Source: Candidatus Heimdallarchaeota archaeon LC_3 (GTDB lineage: Archaea > Asgardarchaeota > Heimdallarchaeia > Hodarchaeales > LC-3). From it: a stretch of DNA of 55,892 nt. The position numbers were made by a program, and so were the translations under genes. The DNA lies in contig MDVS01000037.1 of NCBI GenBank assembly GCA_001940645.1, positions 1-55,892 on the forward strand, written 5' to 3'. The notes under the pieces are model-generated. The model was not told where the DNA came from. It saw nothing but the letters and a program-made list of their open reading frames with translations, and did no database searches. The number at the start of each line of letters is the position of its first letter. Positions within the stretch are counted from its first letter, which is position 1. Of this stretch, positions 52,999-55,892 are shown in pieces.

Positions 52999-54933
52999 GT
53001 GAAAAAAGTGTCTGTAAAAAATGAATTCTTAACATTGCTATCCTTAGAGCAAGCTAACAAAATTATTGCTGATAACTTTTCTTGGAAACGTCTCATTGAA
53101 AAAATTTCAATTGAAAACGCACTAAGCAGAGTTTTGGGAGAAAATATTTCGGCTAAAGTCGATGTTCCACCTTTTGATAGAAGTAGAATGGATGGATATG
53201 CTGTGAGAGCTAAAGATACCTTTGAAATAGATGAAATTCATCCTAAAAAATTTAAAATAGTTGATTCTGTTGCTGCTGGAGAATTTTCAAAGAAACTTTT
53301 ATTTGATTCTTATACATGTATTGAAATTGCAACTGGTGCTCCAATTCCGGTTGAAACAAATGCTGTAGTAATGATAGAATACACTTCAAAAGTAGCTGAA
53401 AACGAAATTGAGATTTTTCGTCCTGTCACACCTCAAGAAAATATTGAATCAGCTGGTTCAGACGTAATGCTTGGAGAAATAGTATTATACAAAGATGATA
53501 TCATAACACCAATTAGATTAGGCATTCTATCGTCAATGGGGTTATCTCAGGTACCTGTTTACAGAAAAATGAAAATTGGAGTAATTTCTACTGGAAACGA
53601 ATTAACCAAAATTGGAGAAGATTTAGAATATGGAAACATTTACGATAGTAACAGTATAATTTTAATAAATTTAATTAAAAATTTTGGGGGTGAAACGATC
53701 GATTTAGGCATTTGTAAAGATGATTTAAATGAATATTTTAACTTAATAAAAAATAATATTGATAAAGTTGACTTATTGTTAATCTCTGGAGGAACTTCTG
53801 CGGGAGAAAGTGATTATTCCTATAGAATTATTAAAGAAATGGGAGGAATATTATTGTTTCATGGAGTATCTCTTAAACCTGGAAAACCTGTAGCTGTAGG
53901 ACTAATTAAAGAGAAAATGCTAATTATTTTACCAGGTTTTCCTGCTTCAGCAATTTTTGCATTTAATTCAATAGTCGATCCTTTATTGAAAAAAGTGTTG
54001 AATTTAAAAGTAAAAGAATCCCAGAAGATTAAAGCAAAAGTAGGACAAAAATTTCGAAACACTTCAGGTCGAACAGAGTTTAAATTAGTGTATTTAATTG
54101 AAGAAAATAGTGTATATTATGTATTTCCTATTAAGGCTACTAGTGGATCAATTTCTGCACTCGAAAGAGCTGATGGCTATATAACTATTCCAGATTCTCT
54201 TTCGAATATAGAAATAGACGAAACCATTGAAGTTACGCTATTTAAAGATAAATTAACTATTCCTGATCTGGTATTTATAGGAAGCCATGATTTCTTTTTG
54301 AATTCATTAACCAACGAGTTAAAAAATAATTTTCCTGCAACAAATCTTAAGTTAATTTATACCGGTTCAACTGGAGGATTAATATCAATATCTCAAAATA
54401 AGTGCGATATTACTGCCATACATTTGCTTGATTCTGAAAGTAAAACATACAATAAACCTTTTATTAAAAAATATGGACTTGAAGACAAAATTATTTTTGT
54501 TTCTGGTTACAAACGAATTCAAGGATTAATTATTCCAAAAGGGAATCCGAAAAAAATCCAGAGTTTACAAGATTTAATGAGGAAAGATCTCAAATTTTTG
54601 AATCGAAATGAGGGATCAGGAACTCGAATATTGCTAGACATTTTATTAAAGGACTTTTCTAACACTTTGGAAAAAGATTTCAAAGAGGTTATCAATGAAA
54701 TTGAAGGATATGATGCAATTACGTTTTCTCATAGTGGTGCAGCTATCAGTGTAAAAAGAGGGGCAAGAGATGTTTCTATTGGAATTAAATCTTATGCAGA
54801 TTTGTTTGATTTAGATTTTATTCAATTACAAGAAGAAGATTATGATTTCTTGATAAGAAAATCAAGTTTAGATAAACCAGCAGTGAAAAATTTTATCTCT
54901 TTGTTAAAATCTAGAAAATTTGCAGTGTCTTAG
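52999..54933 (+). CDS. moeA: MoeA fused to a periplasmic-binding-protein-like domain, 644 aa
   Basis: Residues 1-415 are a full MoeA: DVPPFDRSRMDGYAVRA, IATGAPIPVETNAVVMIEY, ISGGTSAGESDYSY, HGVSLKPGKPVAV and ILPGFPASAIFAF. Residues 425-644 are a PBP-II/LysR-substrate-like domain (PDLVFIGSHDFFLN, then TGSTGGLISISQNKCDI, RNEGSGTRILLDILL) of the type related to molybdate-binding proteins. This MoeA-PBP fusion is known in archaea and some bacteria. The PBP part may sense or deliver the oxyanion. The start is GTG (52999). It converges with hypB, with 16 bases between stops. Confidence 0.93.
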   Translation: MKKVSVKNEFLTLLSLEQANKIIADNFSWKRLIEKISIENALSRVLGENISAKVDVPPFDRSRMDGYAVRAKDTFEIDEIHPKKFKIVDSVAAGEFSKKLLFDSYTCIEIATGAPIPVETNAVVMIEYTSKVAENEIEIFRPVTPQENIESAGSDVMLGEIVLYKDDIITPIRLGILSSMGLSQVPVYRKMKIGVISTGNELTKIGEDLEYGNIYDSNSIILINLIKNFGGETIDLGICKDDLNEYFNLIKNNIDKVDLLLISGGTSAGESDYSYRIIKEMGGILLFHGVSLKPGKPVAVGLIKEKMLIILPGFPASAIFAFNSIVDPLLKKVLNLKVKESQKIKAKVGQKFRNTSGRTEFKLVYLIEENSVYYVFPIKATSGSISALERADGYITIPDSLSNIEIDETIEVTLFKDKLTIPDLVFIGSHDFFLNSLTNELKNNFPATNLKLIYTGSTGGLISISQNKCDITAIHLLDSESKTYNKPFIKKYGLEDKIIFVSGYKRIQGLIIPKGNPKKIQSLQDLMRKDLKFLNRNEGSGTRILLDILLKDFSNTLEKDFKEVINEIEGYDAITFSHSGAAISVKRGARDVSIGIKSYADLFDLDFIQLQEEDYDFLIRKSSLDKPAVKNFISLLKSRKFAVS

Positions 54934-54949
54934 AATTCAAATATTTTGT

Positions 54950-55621
54950 TCATCGATTAATTAAACGGTCTTGTAATTCATATAAACCTACTTCCTGTTT
55001 GCAAGAAGTAAATATAACATCAATGTTAGGATTTATTGTTTGTGCATCATGTTTTAATGTTTCTGGATCTACATCCATTGCTTCTGCAACATCAATTTTG
55101 TTTATAACAGAGATATCAGAAATTTTATAAATTAATGGATGTTTTTGAACATGATAAGGGCCTTCTGTAACACTAGTAACGACAATATTGGTTTCCGCAC
55201 CAACATCCCAATTAGCAGGACATATCAAGTTACCAACGTTTTCTATAAAAATAACACCATTTTTAAATGGCGCTAGACCATCGGGAAGAAAATTTTTATC
55301 ATTCAAAACTTTTTTAATCCATTGAGCATCTAGATGACATCCTTGTCCAGTGTTAATTTGAATGGCTGTAGCTCCAGATCGTTTAATTCTATCCGCATCG
55401 ATTGAAGTGACCAAATCACCATTTATAACCAAGATTGGAAATTTTTTGATCAAAATGAATGATAATTTCTCTAATAAACTTGTTTTCCCAGCTCCAATAC
55501 TCCCCATGATATTAAAAGACTTCATATTATAAGAAGCAAACATTGATCGAATATCATTACCTAAAGCTTTATCCTTTGTAAAAACACTCTCTTTAATAGA
55601 AATTTTTTTAGTAAAGCTCAC
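54950..55621 (-). CDS. hypB: Hydrogenase/urease nickel incorporation GTPase HypB, 223 aa
   Basis: SIMIBI GTPase motifs: P-loop IMGSIGAGKTSLLEKL, NGDLVTSIDADRI, INTGQGCHLDAQW (metal site Cys-His), FIENVGNLICPANWD (Walker B with the Cys that shares nickel), and NKID. There is no N-terminal CxxCGC or His-rich metal store, so nickel must come from HypA. It loads Ni into [NiFe]-hydrogenase, which is not in this window. The start is GTG at 55619-55621. Divergent from the hypA gene. Confidence 0.93.
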   Translation of the reverse strand: MSFTKKISIKESVFTKDKALGNDIRSMFASYNMKSFNIMGSIGAGKTSLLEKLSFILIKKFPILVINGDLVTSIDADRIKRSGATAIQINTGQGCHLDAQWIKKVLNDKNFLPDGLAPFKNGVIFIENVGNLICPANWDVGAETNIVVTSVTEGPYHVQKHPLIYKISDISVINKIDVAEAMDVDPETLKHDAQTINPNIDVIFTSCKQEVGLYELQDRLINR

Positions 55622-55713
55622 TTAAAAACCTGCTATAATCTATTAACAATTTTAATATGTATGCTCTAAGAGTTTTCACAAAGTTATATAATTTTATGTA
55701 ATTATGGAATATT
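55622..55713. promoter_or_regulatory. Divergent hypB-hypA promoter region
   Basis: The 92-bp spacer holds agttatataatttta (about 55683-55697), a TATA-like box 20-30 bases before the hypA ATG. The same run reads as tataatt-like on the minus strand, but it is about 65 bases from hypB. The layout would let one factor control both maturation genes. Confidence 0.4.
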
Positions 55714-55892
55714 ATGCATGAATATGCAGTGACGCAATCTTTTTTGGAGATAATTCTGGACTCATTAAAAGATGAGAAGGTCAAATCTGTCCTGAAAGTA
55801 ACTATTGAAATTGGACCATTCTCATTTGTGTATTTTGATCAGGTAAAGTTCTGGTGGGATATTTTAAAGGAAGATAATATCGTTCTCAAAAC
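55714..55892 (+). CDS. hypA: Hydrogenase nickel chaperone HypA, N-terminal part (cut by window edge)
   Basis: The visible 59 residues begin MHEYAVTQSFLEII, with the invariant Met-His-Glu whose His2 binds nickel, and continue to VTIEIGPFSFVYFDQVKFWW, the place of the 'vevGelsgv.pe.l.faf' segment. The zinc domain (two CxxC) lies past the edge. ATG at 55714-55716 is certain because nickel binding needs the free N-terminus. HypA hands nickel to HypB. Confidence 0.88.
   Translation, partial: MHEYAVTQSFLEIILDSLKDEKVKSVLKVTIEIGPFSFVYFDQVKFWWDILKEDNIVLK

Overview
ORGANISM. The DNA is very AT-rich. Its genes often start with TTG or GTG, and many lie just downstream of TTTATTTAAA-like archaeal TATA boxes. 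Several genes are typical of archaea: a fused ADP-forming acetyl-CoA synthetase, a thiolase/DUF35 pair, an aldehyde:ferredoxin oxidoreductase (AOR) and two MoeA genes. Others recall eukaryotic signalling: two stand-alone Ras/Rab-like GTPases, two proteins that join a response-regulator receiver to a Ras/Arf-like GTPase, longin-like domains and a histone fold. Together these point to an Asgard (Promethearchaeota) archaeon; the lineage cannot be fixed from this window. No rRNA, tRNA or CRISPR array was seen.

LAYOUT. (1) 1-2040: the left edge holds an exact 633-bp direct repeat (1-633 = 727-1359) that produces a chimeric ORF; next to it is an intact YeeE/YedE (TsuA-like) sulfur transporter. (2) 2056-4316: a Rab-like GTPase, an unknown helical protein and an eIF5A/EF-P-like protein fused to a helix-hairpin-helix. 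(3) 4728-8212: tandem paralogous receiver-GTPase-longin-like proteins. (4) 8592-16759: a secreted M28 peptidase, a 1013-aa receiver/PEP-synthase-like protein, a second GTPase, a membrane-anchored ectodomain protein, and a histone-fold/longin-like fusion. (5) 16775-20014: lipid genes (a PlsC-like acyltransferase and a CDP-alcohol phosphatidyltransferase) separated by a decayed IS200/IS605 element, then a thioesterase. (6) 20108-24718: two PAS histidine kinases around a ribbon-helix-helix/receiver protein. (7) 25164-29054: a CDF metal transporter, a polytopic membrane protein, a CBS protein and a hemerythrin. (8) 29021-51452: a catabolic island. (9) 51713-55892: two MoeA genes, hypB and the start of hypA.

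HOW IT WORKS TOGETHER. The catabolic island looks like an almost complete anaerobic benzoyl-CoA (aromatic or alicyclic acid) pathway. It has an acyl-CoA ligase; a four-gene ATP-dependent class I benzoyl-CoA reductase set (BcrC- and BcrB-like subunits plus two activase-type subunits); a cyclohexadienoyl-CoA hydratase (Dch); a 6-hydroxycyclohexenoyl-CoA dehydrogenase (Had); an Oah/BadI-like ring hydrolase; an SDR; a 3-hydroxyacyl-CoA dehydrogenase; a thiolase; and an ADP-forming acyl-CoA synthetase to recover ATP. A tungsten AOR, a four-cluster ferredoxin and a MoaD-like protein sit directly upstream of the reductase genes, with MoeA genes downstream. Electron transfer from AOR to reductase is an inference. 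A RelBE-like toxin-antitoxin cassette sits inside the island between 53-bp direct repeats of the 3' end of the SDR gene.

LIMITS. All assignments come from reading motifs and remembered family sequences; no database search was run.
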